Assembly (NCBI RefSeq): GCF_000234665.1
Contig: NC_018323.1
Location: forward strand, 224,573-288,572
Reading direction: 5' to 3'
From: Leishmania mexicana MHOM/GT/2001/U1103
Taxonomy: Eukaryota; Euglenozoa; Kinetoplastea; Trypanosomatida; Trypanosomatidae
DNA: 64,000 bases
Position 1 is the stretch's first letter, and every line of letters begins with the position of its first letter. A program made the position numbers and the translations under genes. Below the pieces are notes generated by a model. That model was not told the origin of the DNA. It saw nothing but the letters and a program-made list of their open reading frames with translations, and ran no database searches. Positions 10,101 to 20,335 of this stretch are shown here, piece after piece.

Positions 10101-13100
10101 TATGCCGTTCGGGCGCACCGCGTCCCACTTGGACGGTAAAGATGCGGGGGACAGCATGGGCAGCGAAGACGGCGACGAACTTTGCCTCTTCAAGGTGGTC
10201 TCGCTGTTCCCCATCGTCGCGGGCCATTCCGAGCGGTGGGGGCGACGTACACGAGTGCAGAAGCGCTTGCTCGCTCTGGCGGAGGAAATGCGTGCCACGC
10301 AGCGCGCGCTCGACGAGGCGGGGTTGACGGCAGCTGAAGCGGAGCTCGGGTCCTCAGCCCCCCAGCACGTTGGCGCGAGTGCCAAAGCAACCGCCAAAGG
10401 TGAAGAGAGGGTTGGTGGCGCGGAAGAGGATACAGATGACGTGTTTGCGGAGCGAAGGCGGCGCACCACCTGCGCCGGTGTGTCGGAGGTGTACGTGGAT
10501 TCGCGCTGCCGCCTCATAGCCCAGCTGGAGACGGTGCCGTACATGGTACCGCTGCGGCATCTCGTCGCCGCCAGCTCTGGCACGGGACTTCGCGAGAACG
10601 AGGTGCTTGCCCTCATTCGCACTGTCGTCTGCAAAACAGCGACAATGCACAGGGCGGGCTATGTGCACGGCGCACTGCATGCCGGCAACGTACTTCTCTC
10701 TAGCTATGACGGTGACGCGGTACTGACGCAGCCATGCGGACTGATGAGTCAGAGCTCCTGGCTGCCGACTGACTTGTCCGTCATCAGCGTGGCGCGCGCG
10801 AATGCCATGACGCCATACTTTTCCGAGGTCTGGAGCGCGCGCCGGCTGCAGGTGGGCGGTCCCACGTCGACGCGACTCGGATCCCCACAGCGGCCAGACA
10901 TCGCAGAGCTCATCACCTACCACAACTTGGCTGCCCTGGGCTGGCTCGGCGACGACGCGCGGAAAGCTGGGGGCTCTGATAACAGGTGCGACAGCGATGA
11001 GCTGTGCATCGCCGGTGATGCCTACACTCCCACCGCCGCCGACGACCTTCACGCCGTGGGCATGATCGCCTTTCTTATCTATGTTGGTATCCCGCCGTTT
11101 CAAATGGCGTCCCTGGGGGAGGTGGTGGAGCGGCTCAGGGCACTGGGTACTGCCTATAGAGCTGCCATGCAGTCCTCCTCCTCTTCGTCTTCCACGGCGG
11201 CCCGTCAGGAGGCCCGCCGTCTCGTGGCGGAGTTCTGCTTTGGGACTCGCCGACACGGCGCCGGCGCAAATGACTGCTACAGAGACGGTGACGAGGACGC
11301 TTCTCCGTCCTCAGGAGAACCGCTGCAGCGGCACGGCGTTGCGCGATTTCGACCAGACTTCGAGGAAGCCCTGCAGTCCTTTATCGTGGACTGCGTGGAG
11401 GCGTCTTGCAGTGCAGCAATGCTGAAGGAGGAGAACGGCACTGCGTACGCGTCGGGTGCAGCGCCGCATGTCTACGCCAACGCGCAGGAGTTGCTTACCC
11501 GTCATCCCCTCTTCAAACTCTTTGCACTCCCGGCACACGCAACCCAGAGCGACGAGAGGGAACACGAAAACGGTGACGGTGTGCAGTCTTCAGGGGACGA
11601 GGAATCCCATCAGAGCGTTGATGAGAGGATGCGCGACACGGTACACCGAGTTGCCTACCCTGCCTTCTGCACGTGGGCTCGCGCCCGCGAGGACTGTGGC
11701 TCGGCGCCGCACCTGAGTCGACTGCACAGCAATGCGCTCTTCACTGCTCGCTGCACTGCGCTGTGCGAGTGCGTTTCGGCCACCGTGTCGTCCTTCGACC
11801 ACGAGAACAGTGAGTCCCAGAATGCCGCCCAGGACGGTGAGCCGTGGTCGTCGCTCTCATTTATCAGCCCTCATGTGTCGGGAGCCCTACAGGCATGGAA
11901 ATTTCCTTTCCTCTCCGCGGAGGCGGGCACCAGCTGCCTTAACGGTCGCGAGATGGACACGCGCACCTGCACGGTGGCGTCAGCGCCAGCGATCTGGCAC
12001 AGGCAGGGGCGAGGCAACGCTCGTGCGGTGACGGACGGTGCCCGGCTCCGGTGCTTGCCCGCGCTGGTGCGACCGACCGCTTCAGCAGCGCCTACCGGGC
12101 TCGCTGCCAGTGGTGACGGCGACGATGGCGCTGATGGTGGCGTCTCGGCCACCACCTTAGCGCAGCAAGAAGAGGATGCGCTGGCGGCACAGTTCTTCTC
12201 TGGTGCGCAGCGTCAGGTTGACGGCGACTTTGTACATCAGCAATACTTGCACGCACTCACGCTGGCGGGGAAGCAGGAGAGCGCCTTCTCTTTAAGCCGC
12301 GCCTTTGTTCTTTCACATGTGCTGCCTGTCGCCGACACGCTGGTGCTGCAGCACCTAACTGACTGCACGGTGTCGCTGCTCGCGCCATTTCGCTACGTGG
12401 TGCTCGATGGGTTGCAGCGCTGCGAAGTTCGACTGGGCCCCTGCGAGTCGTGCGTGCTGCGTGACGTGCATGACTGTCCGCTCATCGCCGTCGCGGCGCT
12501 CCAACTCTCTGGCAACAACGTCACCGAGACACACTTAAGCTGGAGCAGACAGGGCAGTAGTCGTCCCCTGCTGAAGTGCAGCCGCGGCGTCACCGCATCC
12601 CTCTACGGCCTCATGTATGAGGGCCTCGTTGAGGACTACGCGAGGGTGGGTCTCGCACTGGAGCACACCGCCTGCTTTCTCGCCGCCGACGACGTGACCG
12701 GCGACTCCGGTGAGGTCGATGGCGCCGTCAATTCTCGAGGCCAGGCGCTGCCGTGTCCGCGCGCTGTTGAGCTCCTGGCAACAACTGCAACCAGTACGAG
12801 CCGAAGCCAGAGGGAGGTGGGACTATGCCTCGCCCCGGAGGCGCCGTATGACCTCGCGCTGCTCTTGAGCAACACCCGCTACGTGCACAGTGGCAGGCAT
12901 AGTGGTGGCCTGCAGAGCCCAGGGACGCCGTCTCCTGACGTGTTTCACTTCTTTGGCGAGTTGGCGGAGAAGGACGTTGTGGTGTGTGACGTGCGCGGTG
13001 GCACTCGCGACGGTGACGCACGCCCGGTGGTCTTTCTGGTTGGCGCGCTTGGCGACGTTGTGATCGAGCGGTGCAGTCACTGCACGATCTTGGTGGCTGG

Positions 13101-16100
13101 GACGCCGAGCAACTTGCAGGCGTCCCAATGCCACGACTGCCAGCTGATCTTTATGGCGCGCGAGTCGGTTGTCGAGAATTGTGCCCGTGTGGAGTGCATA
13201 GCGCTCGTGACGGAGTATCTGTTGGTGCAGGGGTGCGACGCGGTGTGGGTGCGGCCGCTCTTCCTCGACTGTCCTTTCAGCGATGAGGTGCTGCGGCGCG
13301 TGGTTGGCGGAAGCGTCGGCGGCGACGAGGAGGAGATGGTGGTCGGTGCGTATGAGGCTGGCCGGCTTGATGAGCTGAACGCTGTGCTGCGCGGCGTTGG
13401 GCAGGGGGTGGTCGTGGAAGCTTCAGAAAACGTGGTGATCGATGATATTGGCCACTACTATCATCGCAGCGGCCGCGCCGGTGACGGCGAGCGCGAAGAT
13501 GGGGCAGACGGCGACGGCTTCTCCGTATTGTCGGTCGCGTATGCGAGCATGCAGAGCCCCACCGCAGCTGCGAGTTCCTCAGGCAATGGGTCGCGGCTCA
13601 TGGCAGAGGCCGCACAGTCGCTTGCGGAGCATCTCTCCGTGCCGTGCTACCTCGAGCCTCTCCAGCGCTACGGCGGCGAGGAAAGGGGTGCAGCCAGCCA
13701 TGCGGATCGACCCACCGTGTCCTTCCACGACCTGTTGAACTGCTCTGTGCTTCGCCTGCGCGGGTCTGTGTGTCCCCTGGAGTCACAGGCATCGTCCACC
13801 TCACGCGGCTCCACGGCGGAACTGGTGGATATCTGCGTGGAGCGGGTGCACGGCGGCGTCATCTATGTGGAGGATGCCGTTCGAACGCTGCACCTGCGCC
13901 ACTGCGTCGGCCCGCTGGACGTCGTCGTCTGCGCTGCAGCGAGGGTGTTCATGGAAGCCTGCGTTGGTGTGCAGCTGCGCACGGCCTGTGTCGACTTCCA
14001 CGCCACCGACTGCGTCCACTGCCATGTGGCGCTTCACGTGAACCACCCGCCACAGTACCAGCGTTGCAGGAGCGTGCAGGCCTCGGCGCTGAACATCACC
14101 GCGCGAGACTTCAACGCACTGTTAAGCGCTGCCGGGGTGGACTTGGCAACAAACCTGTACGATGAGCCGCTGCTACGGACGGAGGAATGGCAGCCGACTG
14201 TGGCGGCAGGGTCGTCGGGTGCCTTGTTGGAAGCGTGCGGAATGCGTGCCTTACATGGCGGCTGCGTGGATACCTCTACCGGACCCCATAGCACCGCTGA
14301 CATGTGTGCTGTACTGCTCTCCTCGGTGCCCAGGGAGCCGTTGCATCCGCGACAGGGAGGGCTGCTTGACGGCAAGCTGCGTGTGCCGCCTGACCAAGTG
14401 CCGCGCATCATGACCGTGCTGCGCCAGCCTGTGACAGTGGTGGCCCCGCTTCCAGGGCTGTGCGCCAGCCCGAATGAGACTCCTTTTCTGGAGGAGCTAG
14501 AGGCGCGCGTGGTGGTGTGGGCGAAACAGCCGCTCTCACTATCGCGTGAGGAGGCGGTTGCCATCGCGCTGTACGCCTTGGCTGACTTGGCAGAGGTGTA
14601 CGCGAGTGTCACGGAATGGGTTGAGGCGACGGACGCGGTACAGGCCACTGAGGCACCGGAGCCGGTGGTTGCATTCGGCGGGTCTCTAAATCCCAATGCC
14701 CCACCACACCTCCTGCCCACTCGTGCACCTCCCTCGCTGCCTTCCACCTCCTCACAATCCTCGACGACTGACAGCGTTCCAGGACTCGCGTTGGACGCGG
14801 GTCAGCAGAGGCTGCCCTCCACTGACCGCGTACTGCTGCAGCAGGCGGAGCAGCATTGCACCAAGGGCGGTGAGTGTGCTGTTCAGGATGTGTCAGCGGC
14901 ACCCTCGTCATCGCCGTCGGTGGACGACGCCTGTGGAGCGGAACGCCCAACACCTGCACAGCCGGTGCTGCTTGAAGTCAGTACTGGCGAGATAGCACCG
15001 GGTACGGAGGGCTTCGTGGAAGAGGTCGCCATGCACAGTGCACCCGCGCCGTCACTCTCGCCGCCGTTGACCTGCGACACAGACTCAGCAGCTGCACCGA
15101 AGAACGACGGCGCTCAAACGCTATCAGCAGGGGAGCCTTGGGCCGACTCAGGGCCGCTTCACCGACCGCCCCAGTCAGACAGGTTGCCGATGCGCGCGCA
15201 GCACGGCGGACTCGCCGCTGCCGAATTACCAACGTTGCCGTGCACCGCGGCGAGTGCAGTTGCCTCAACTGTGGCTGGGCTCGATGGCGCCGTCTCGGGG
15301 ATGGAAGATGACACATCAGTGAACTCGAGCGCTGCCGCGCCGCCGCTGCCGCCGGGACCCGCCTACGCTCTCAACCCCACGAATGTCGGTGCTTCCTCCA
15401 CGATGGACGTCTTTTACCACACACGGCACGGCGCCACGTCCGGGGCCACCGGGACAGCAGGCCTGCTCATGGAGGAGGAGAGCGGCGCCTACTCGCTCAC
15501 CGCCCGCACGCTGGATGACGAAGGTGCGGACCTCGCCTCCGCCTCTCCCTGCCCCGATGACATACGTTCACCCGTCATCACAGGCGGCCACCCGGCCATT
15601 AAGTGGGCCATGGGCAACGGTGACAACCACGAGGGCGCGCGGAGTGGACCACAAGTTTCACCAGTGGCGGAGACCATGGATGGCCTGGATGCCCAGGCGC
15701 AGGCCCACTGGCCCTCGTCGTGGGAGAGGTCGCCGCATCGTATGTCATCAGAGGAGCGCAGCAGTCGCAACGGCGACGAGCTGGTGGTCGCCCCCACCGC
15801 CCTCTGTGAGAAGGCGCTACAGGAAGTATTGCTGACGGAAGGGGACGAGCCGCACGGCGCACGCAATGCCGTGGATGATTCTTCTTTGCGTACCTCCTCC
15901 TCCTCCTCTGTAGCCGAGTACCCGTGGCGCGGCGCGATGTCGTACGAGAGTAGCGCCGAGTACGTCGCGGGCAGCAGTGACAGCGGCACTGGCGAGTCGG
16001 CAGTGCCACAGACCAACTTCCTCCACGTGTCGCAGGACTCGTCCTCGCGGCCGTTGGAGCTGAACTCCCACGCTACCACGGTGACCCCGGAGATGGCCAC

Positions 16101-16419
16101 TGGCTCCAAAGAGGGTGGCGGTGGCGAGGATGGCAGCTTCTCCAGGGTGCGAGGCGGCGTGCTCGCGCCGCCGGGATGCAGGCGTGCCGTTGTGCCAAAG
16201 ACCGAACCTCTGGGAAGGATCTCGCCTGAGGTCACGGTAATGAATGAGGGCAATGCGGACGTAAAGGCGGTGCTACGACAAGTAGAGCAGGCACGCCAGC
16301 GCTTCGCGCGAAATCAGCGCTTGTGGGAATCGTCAGCGGGTGGCGGCTTGGAGGCGCGTGTGCGGGCGGCGGTGGCGAAGCTGACGGCCTTGAAGGCTGC
16401 GCATGCTGAGGCCGCCTAG
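7192..16419 (+). CDS. Giant pseudokinase / TBCCD1-like C-CAP domain protein
   Basis: Encodes 3,075 aa from the first ATG; the frame runs back to a GTG at 7057, but that part is spacer-like. Residues 1-940 are Ser/Ala/Pro-rich and probably disordered, ending in an acidic stretch. Residues about 945-1446 form a kinase fold. They have a possible beta-3 Lys (K1001), a hinge-like segment, and HGALHAGN (1159-1166) where active kinases have HRDxKxxN. There is no DFG, and an ADDLHAVGMIAF segment matches the DxxSxG region, so it is a predicted pseudokinase. Around 1712-1830 the pattern (CTVSLLAPFR, RLGPCESC, IAVAALQLS, ending VEDYARVGL) matches the C-CAP domain of TBCCD1. Cys-rich beta-helix-like repeats continue at about 1943-2030 and 2177-2320. 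A short coiled coil closes the protein. TBCCD1 proteins act in centrosome or basal-body and Golgi positioning; a similar scaffold role is inferred. The Ser-rich tracts could be assembly-sensitive, but the frame is uninterrupted. Confidence 0.9.
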   Translation: MQFSDSMSSTSSAASTPRRLGGGCPMVVKASTPPASAVRAFHTTYSSERRDTYSDGAQRLYGENSSLRIQLTVGLSRSGSPVSDAAAAHNGVERAHDDDLRMPSTQQAPPFFPKASAAHPATQDFRGKNSAAQEDVKAFCMTRSSSSSTLSVSSVSSLTPGQPEGKRALVSSIVSKRLQLHRHSTSKTPFVTSARSPSKSLAPAARRSGSSQSSSSESSASDVVFHRLPLPHATLAVSSSDAAEPPSESVLPPAHHHDPLCADMATSSPSTTVPAAPSLHRPVVEKPTMAASAGTLTNTERTGTAGASFLTSSASPMTLNPAVSYTHASKSPAAAVLPASQLSTSPSPAGSLPSDPLLPHILPAATRHGNAVYSSFEEASGEEVDEDDLSNSAASRAAQAALDAEEQLHEHESPSDLTPLLTVLTEHSFSASLPPTPAPNEASAPPRPMQVHAGESEMDTSTGGFNRDEKTDCDGTVAGTLASSSVDLVHTTPSGKRQLVFREERRDLDGAVANSSGDAGAVSPMTARRRQPPPPPTPSTTTKKSPSSSSAMRQGVESDDAKSGGSSPCTKLTVEQQYTPVMAQGVFGTLATSVDAAQSVGHYSASALPPDRSSSSGSDNPAFILAKKAGDPAHKMRSTANDTYALSPQRQRVMECSGRPEEAAVAENVGSAITPSTIATAGDAARGRGSDSEDVAAATSPPGLQQHPPHHSREPMSAYKMNGETKTRAADPAPLTTGGETSASRVSALLMPPSPSQPRATAMLDNRSFPSRPCGDATAASLARQSDRSNSGRALPAAEHDAAEQPSKGDVVRRALVMRSIQDSSTSSSSSSSSSRSVGGHRNEQRPAIDNRGTGVASSGQTSIEKKGGGNNRPVSPSSSALCVDAMHAEGTSATHACALQYTGARNGGAVRENEEAEEDEEDGPPINWDGAEEQEGNPLLLQEAGRWDAVLEEMELVDCTVVSRVYQRSMPFGRTASHLDGKDAGDSMGSEDGDELCLFKVVSLFPIVAGHSERWGRRTRVQKRLLALAEEMRATQRALDEAGLTAAEAELGSSAPQHVGASAKATAKGEERVGGAEEDTDDVFAERRRRTTCAGVSEVYVDSRCRLIAQLETVPYMVPLRHLVAASSGTGLRENEVLALIRTVVCKTATMHRAGYVHGALHAGNVLLSSYDGDAVLTQPCGLMSQSSWLPTDLSVISVARANAMTPYFSEVWSARRLQVGGPTSTRLGSPQRPDIAELITYHNLAALGWLGDDARKAGGSDNRCDSDELCIAGDAYTPTAADDLHAVGMIAFLIYVGIPPFQMASLGEVVERLRALGTAYRAAMQSSSSSSSTAARQEARRLVAEFCFGTRRHGAGANDCYRDGDEDASPSSGEPLQRHGVARFRPDFEEALQSFIVDCVEASCSAAMLKEENGTAYASGAAPHVYANAQELLTRHPLFKLFALPAHATQSDEREHENGDGVQSSGDEESHQSVDERMRDTVHRVAYPAFCTWARAREDCGSAPHLSRLHSNALFTARCTALCECVSATVSSFDHENSESQNAAQDGEPWSSLSFISPHVSGALQAWKFPFLSAEAGTSCLNGREMDTRTCTVASAPAIWHRQGRGNARAVTDGARLRCLPALVRPTASAAPTGLAASGDGDDGADGGVSATTLAQQEEDALAAQFFSGAQRQVDGDFVHQQYLHALTLAGKQESAFSLSRAFVLSHVLPVADTLVLQHLTDCTVSLLAPFRYVVLDGLQRCEVRLGPCESCVLRDVHDCPLIAVAALQLSGNNVTETHLSWSRQGSSRPLLKCSRGVTASLYGLMYEGLVEDYARVGLALEHTACFLAADDVTGDSGEVDGAVNSRGQALPCPRAVELLATTATSTSRSQREVGLCLAPEAPYDLALLLSNTRYVHSGRHSGGLQSPGTPSPDVFHFFGELAEKDVVVCDVRGGTRDGDARPVVFLVGALGDVVIERCSHCTILVAGTPSNLQASQCHDCQLIFMARESVVENCARVECIALVTEYLLVQGCDAVWVRPLFLDCPFSDEVLRRVVGGSVGGDEEEMVVGAYEAGRLDELNAVLRGVGQGVVVEASENVVIDDIGHYYHRSGRAGDGEREDGADGDGFSVLSVAYASMQSPTAAASSSGNGSRLMAEAAQSLAEHLSVPCYLEPLQRYGGEERGAASHADRPTVSFHDLLNCSVLRLRGSVCPLESQASSTSRGSTAELVDICVERVHGGVIYVEDAVRTLHLRHCVGPLDVVVCAAARVFMEACVGVQLRTACVDFHATDCVHCHVALHVNHPPQYQRCRSVQASALNITARDFNALLSAAGVDLATNLYDEPLLRTEEWQPTVAAGSSGALLEACGMRALHGGCVDTSTGPHSTADMCAVLLSSVPREPLHPRQGGLLDGKLRVPPDQVPRIMTVLRQPVTVVAPLPGLCASPNETPFLEELEARVVVWAKQPLSLSREEAVAIALYALADLAEVYASVTEWVEATDAVQATEAPEPVVAFGGSLNPNAPPHLLPTRAPPSLPSTSSQSSTTDSVPGLALDAGQQRLPSTDRVLLQQAEQHCTKGGECAVQDVSAAPSSSPSVDDACGAERPTPAQPVLLEVSTGEIAPGTEGFVEEVAMHSAPAPSLSPPLTCDTDSAAAPKNDGAQTLSAGEPWADSGPLHRPPQSDRLPMRAQHGGLAAAELPTLPCTAASAVASTVAGLDGAVSGMEDDTSVNSSAAAPPLPPGPAYALNPTNVGASSTMDVFYHTRHGATSGATGTAGLLMEEESGAYSLTARTLDDEGADLASASPCPDDIRSPVITGGHPAIKWAMGNGDNHEGARSGPQVSPVAETMDGLDAQAQAHWPSSWERSPHRMSSEERSSRNGDELVVAPTALCEKALQEVLLTEGDEPHGARNAVDDSSLRTSSSSSVAEYPWRGAMSYESSAEYVAGSSDSGTGESAVPQTNFLHVSQDSSSRPLELNSHATTVTPEMATGSKEGGGGEDGSFSRVRGGVLAPPGCRRAVVPKTEPLGRISPEVTVMNEGNADVKAVLRQVEQARQRFARNQRLWESSAGGGLEARVRAAVAKLTALKAAHAEAA

Positions 16420-17468
16420 TGTGTCTGTGCGAAGGGCGATGAGAGACGGTGGAGTTCTTCGTTTTCTTTGTGGTGGTGGTTCCCGCGGATCCCCTTCACA
16501 CTATCGTCGTCATCGTCACCGCGCATGCCCCGGTGCGGAGCGGAAGGGGGTGGCGCAGTTGACACCAAAAAAAAGAGGAATACTCACGGGGACCTTGAGG
16601 CAGGATGGGTGCCCCAATCGCGTGTCAGTGGAGTGCGTCCGTACGGATGCATGTGTGCGTTGATCTGGCTCTGTGTCCGTCCTCAGCACCCCCGCCTCCT
16701 CATTTTGGCGTTTCTTTTCTCCGCTGCAGAGTATGGGAGCTGCAAAAGGGGGTCGTGGCACCCGTATCCTTGTATGCTGTCCGCCGTTGCTAAGCGTTTT
16801 CCTTGTAGCCGCTGCGCTGCGAGAGACAAGCACGCAGACACACCGCGTCACATACCCGACATGGCACGGTGCCCCTGGTGGTGAAGGTTGTGGCCAAAGG
16901 TGTCATTCCCACCGCAGCCTGTACAGATGCTCGCGTTAATCCCTTTGTGTGCCGCTGTTGCGGGTGAACTGGAGTGCTGACCCGTGCACCTCTCGCTAGC
17001 AGGGGCACCAAAAAAAAGGCTCTGTCGTGCCTTCATCTCTCTACCTGGCTCCGTTACCGTATGTGTTCGTGTGCATTCCCTCGATGTGTCCGCCGTCTTG
17101 TCTCACCCGCGCATGCATCGCGGCACACAAACGCGCATCCATTTTTTTTTTTGCGCCGTTCTCACACCCGCCCCACGCACCGCACACGCCTTCATACCGC
17201 CGCCCCGCCACACGCACCGCCCTTGTTGCGGTCATCCTCCTCCCTCGCATGCATTTCTCATGACATGCATCTTTGCACGCGGCCTGTTTTGGATGGGCTG
17301 TGTGTATGCATGTTGCCCACCTCGCGCACACGGTAGCGTATCACCGCCACAGTAGAAGGGTCCAAGTAGAAGCGGCGCATTCGGAAGCACATCTGCCAAG
17401 AAGAAGAAGAATCGAAAGAAAAAAGAAAGAAAACAGAAAGCGACGCCAATATAGAACGCCGCTGCTAG

Positions 17469-17487
17469 CCACACACACACACACACA
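17469..17487. repeat. (CA)n microsatellite
   Basis: A perfect CA run of 19 nt just after a purine-rich segment (17395-17445). Confidence 0.85.
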
Positions 17488-18001
17488 AACTCACCTCCTA
17501 CCCACCATCACCTCTTCTCACGCGACCCGCATCAGGAGACGAGTCGCCTCATACGCAACGCAATTGCGTACTTCGCTCGTGCCACGTGACGGGAACTTCC
17601 TTAAACGGCTCCCTCTCCTTTGGTCCACGGACACCAACGCATACACATCAAGTGTGCAGAGACAGAGAGAAACTCGCATACACCCACGCACCTACATTCT
17701 GTGTGGCTATCACGTGCGCCCCTCACCCGCCTCGTGCCTCCGTTTTTTTTTCTTGGGTGTCGCTGTCTTCGCCGTCTTCTCAATTCCTGTTTTCTTGCTG
17801 TTGCTCTTTCACTCCACGCCCGCTTCCCTTTTCGCGTGTGTCGGCTTGTGCACGCATTTTTGTTTTCTGACGGAGACCCGGAGATCTGTGTGTGTGCGCG
17901 CGTGCGTGTGTCTGTGTGTGTGTGTCTCTGCCGGACTTTCTGTCTGTACCGGGTGCGCGTGGACCTATACGATCTGCTGACCCCCGCCCACCCACCCCCC
18001 A

Positions 18002-18035
18002 ACACACACAACACACACACACACACACACACACA
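18002..18035. repeat. (AC)n microsatellite
   Basis: An AC run of about 34 nt with one phase slip, in the upstream half of the spacer before the CAMKK-like gene. Confidence 0.9.
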
Positions 18036-20235
18036 TCTCCCGTTATCCCTTTATCATTCCAAACCACCACCACCACCACCCCAGGAAAAAAAGAAGAGCA
18101 CAAAAAAGGAGTGCGCTATCATCTCTCTCTTGTTGGTCCCCTGTTCCCTGTTTGTGCGCATCGATTGCCTTCTTGTTGCTCAAGCGCGCATAAGTGCGTG
18201 CTGCATCTCCCTCCCCCTTTTTTCATTGTTCTTGTTCTTGCGGTCGACGGTCACTGGACTGTCTTCTACTGGACACGCGCCGCCTTCCTCCTCCTCCTCC
18301 CCCCCGACCTCCCCGGCGTTTCCGATACGCTGCCTCCCTTTCTTTTCATTTTTATTTGCGCGGTGTTCCCCCTGATTCGAAGGACTTTGTTCTCCTCTGC
18401 ACACCCCCTTCCTCTTTCCCTGAGATGTGAATGCCGTTTTTCCTCCTCCTCCTCGTTCTCCTCGTCGTTCTTGTTGTTTCGCTCAGTGGTGCGCGCCTCA
18501 TTTACCTTCCATTCGCGTACCTTTGCCTTCTCTCTCTCCTTTGCTTTTTTTTTTGTTGTTGTTGTTCTTTCGTCTTGGCTTTTATTGTCATTATTATTAT
18601 TTTTCTGGGGGCCTCCACTCATTACCCCTCCTCCTCCTCCCTCCTCCAACTCCCTCCTCCTCCTCCCCCCTCGTACTCTTCTTTCTTCCGATACGGTCCT
18701 CTCCCCCCACTCGCGGTTTTTTTTCTCCTCTTCGAAATTCTGCTCTGCTGTGCTTTTTCTTTTTCGTTTCGCGCTGTTTATATGCATACATATCTTCCGT
18801 TCTCACTTCCCCCACCCCTCCCCCTCCATCCCCCTTTTCCAAGTCTGTGCAGCCTTGGCGACGTGTGTAGACAACGAAAACGAATAACTCTCGTGTTTCC
18901 TCCCCCCTCTCTCTCTTCCTCTCTCTCTCCGCCTCGTATTGTCTATCTCTCTCTCTCTCCCTCTCTACCCAATCCAGTCGTTTGATTCATGTTGGCGTCT
19001 GTCAAAAGAAATACAGTGTTCTCTCGTTTTCCCTCCTGAACTCGTCTTGCCGCCGTGATTCCGTGACCGCTTCCTTGTATCATTATTTCTTTTCCCTTTG
19101 GCTCCTCGCCTCGCCTCTCCCTTCCCCGCTGAAGTTGGCCACGTGTTGGAACTCTTGTCTTGTCGTTCGGTATTCGTTCTCTCCCTCGCCCTTACGTGCT
19201 CCGGATTGCATATCGAACGAGTGATCGGCAGTGTTCCTGTTCTTCGCTCGTGTGGGTGGGTGTGTCCTTTGTGTTAAATTTCTTCCCCTCTTCCTCCTCA
19301 TCGACCGGGAACGACCCCCGCTCACGATCCCCACCACCACCCGCTCACCTCACCTCTCCATCTCTCCTTCCTTTGGTTACCTCTGTCCTCGACGCATCCT
19401 CCTCTTGGTCCAGCGCGACGCCGACAGGGCACCACGCCGCACGCAGAACACGCACGTGACCTTCTTTCTACCCCTTCTTGGCTCACAAGTGTGCACCCAG
19501 CAAGACCTTGAAAGGTCTTACGCGAGGCAACGGCTAAAACAGCCCAGGAAAACAAAAAAAACAAAAACAAAAGAAACAGCGATAAAAGAGGAGAGGGTGC
19601 CGGACAGACAACAAAGGACGTCGAGGAACCAGACACAACTATCAAGCGCAAGAAAATAAAATAGAAGGAAAGACAGAAGGAAGAGGGCAACGGGACGGGG
19701 CCAGGCAAAACAGAACCTCGGTAAAGGAAGCCCTCCCTCCCTCCCTCCCCCCGTCCCACATATATATATACATATACAAGCACACAGCCCTTCTCTTTGC
19801 TGCTCCTCCGGCTTTGTGTTGTGTGCTTCCATCTTGTTGGTCGTTTTCCTTTCCTTTCCTTTCCTTTTTTGGGGGGTCAATTTTTCTCTCCTGCTCCCTT
19901 GTCTGGCTCCTCTTATTCTCTCCGCTTCTGTCCTCTCCCCTGGCGCGCTTTCTGCCGTGCTGCTGCTGCTGCTCCTCCTCCTCTTGATCTCCTCCTCTGT
20001 GTGTGTGTGTGCGTGCTTGACGTTATCCAGGTTGAAGGTGTGCGTGTGTGGGTGGGCGTATGCTGGCTTCCTGATTCTTCCTGTGTCTACCGCTCCCCCC
20101 TCCACCTCCGCCTTCACATTATTATTATTTCTTCTATATTGCAACCTGGCCTCTTCGTTTCTCCGACCCGCTCTTCCCGTCTTCTACTTCTTCGTATGCG
20201 TATGTATATCTGCTTGTTTTGCTGTTCTTGTGCTC

Positions 20236-20335
20236 NNNNNNNNNNNNNNNNNNNNNNNNNNNNNNNNNNNNNNNNNNNNNNNNNNNNNNNNNNNNNNNNN
20301 NNNNNNNNNNNNNNNNNNNNNNNNNNNNNNNNNNN
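20236..20335. other. Assembly gap (100 N)
   Basis: Exactly 100 N. A round number usually means a scaffold gap of unknown real length, bounded here by C/T- and T-rich sequence that is hard to assemble. Confidence 0.99.

Noticed and set aside
17892..18887. 331-codon open frame on the + strand
   Set aside because: The translation is Ser/Phe/Leu/Pro strings from polypyrimidine DNA and overlaps similar frames on both strands; no domain is seen.
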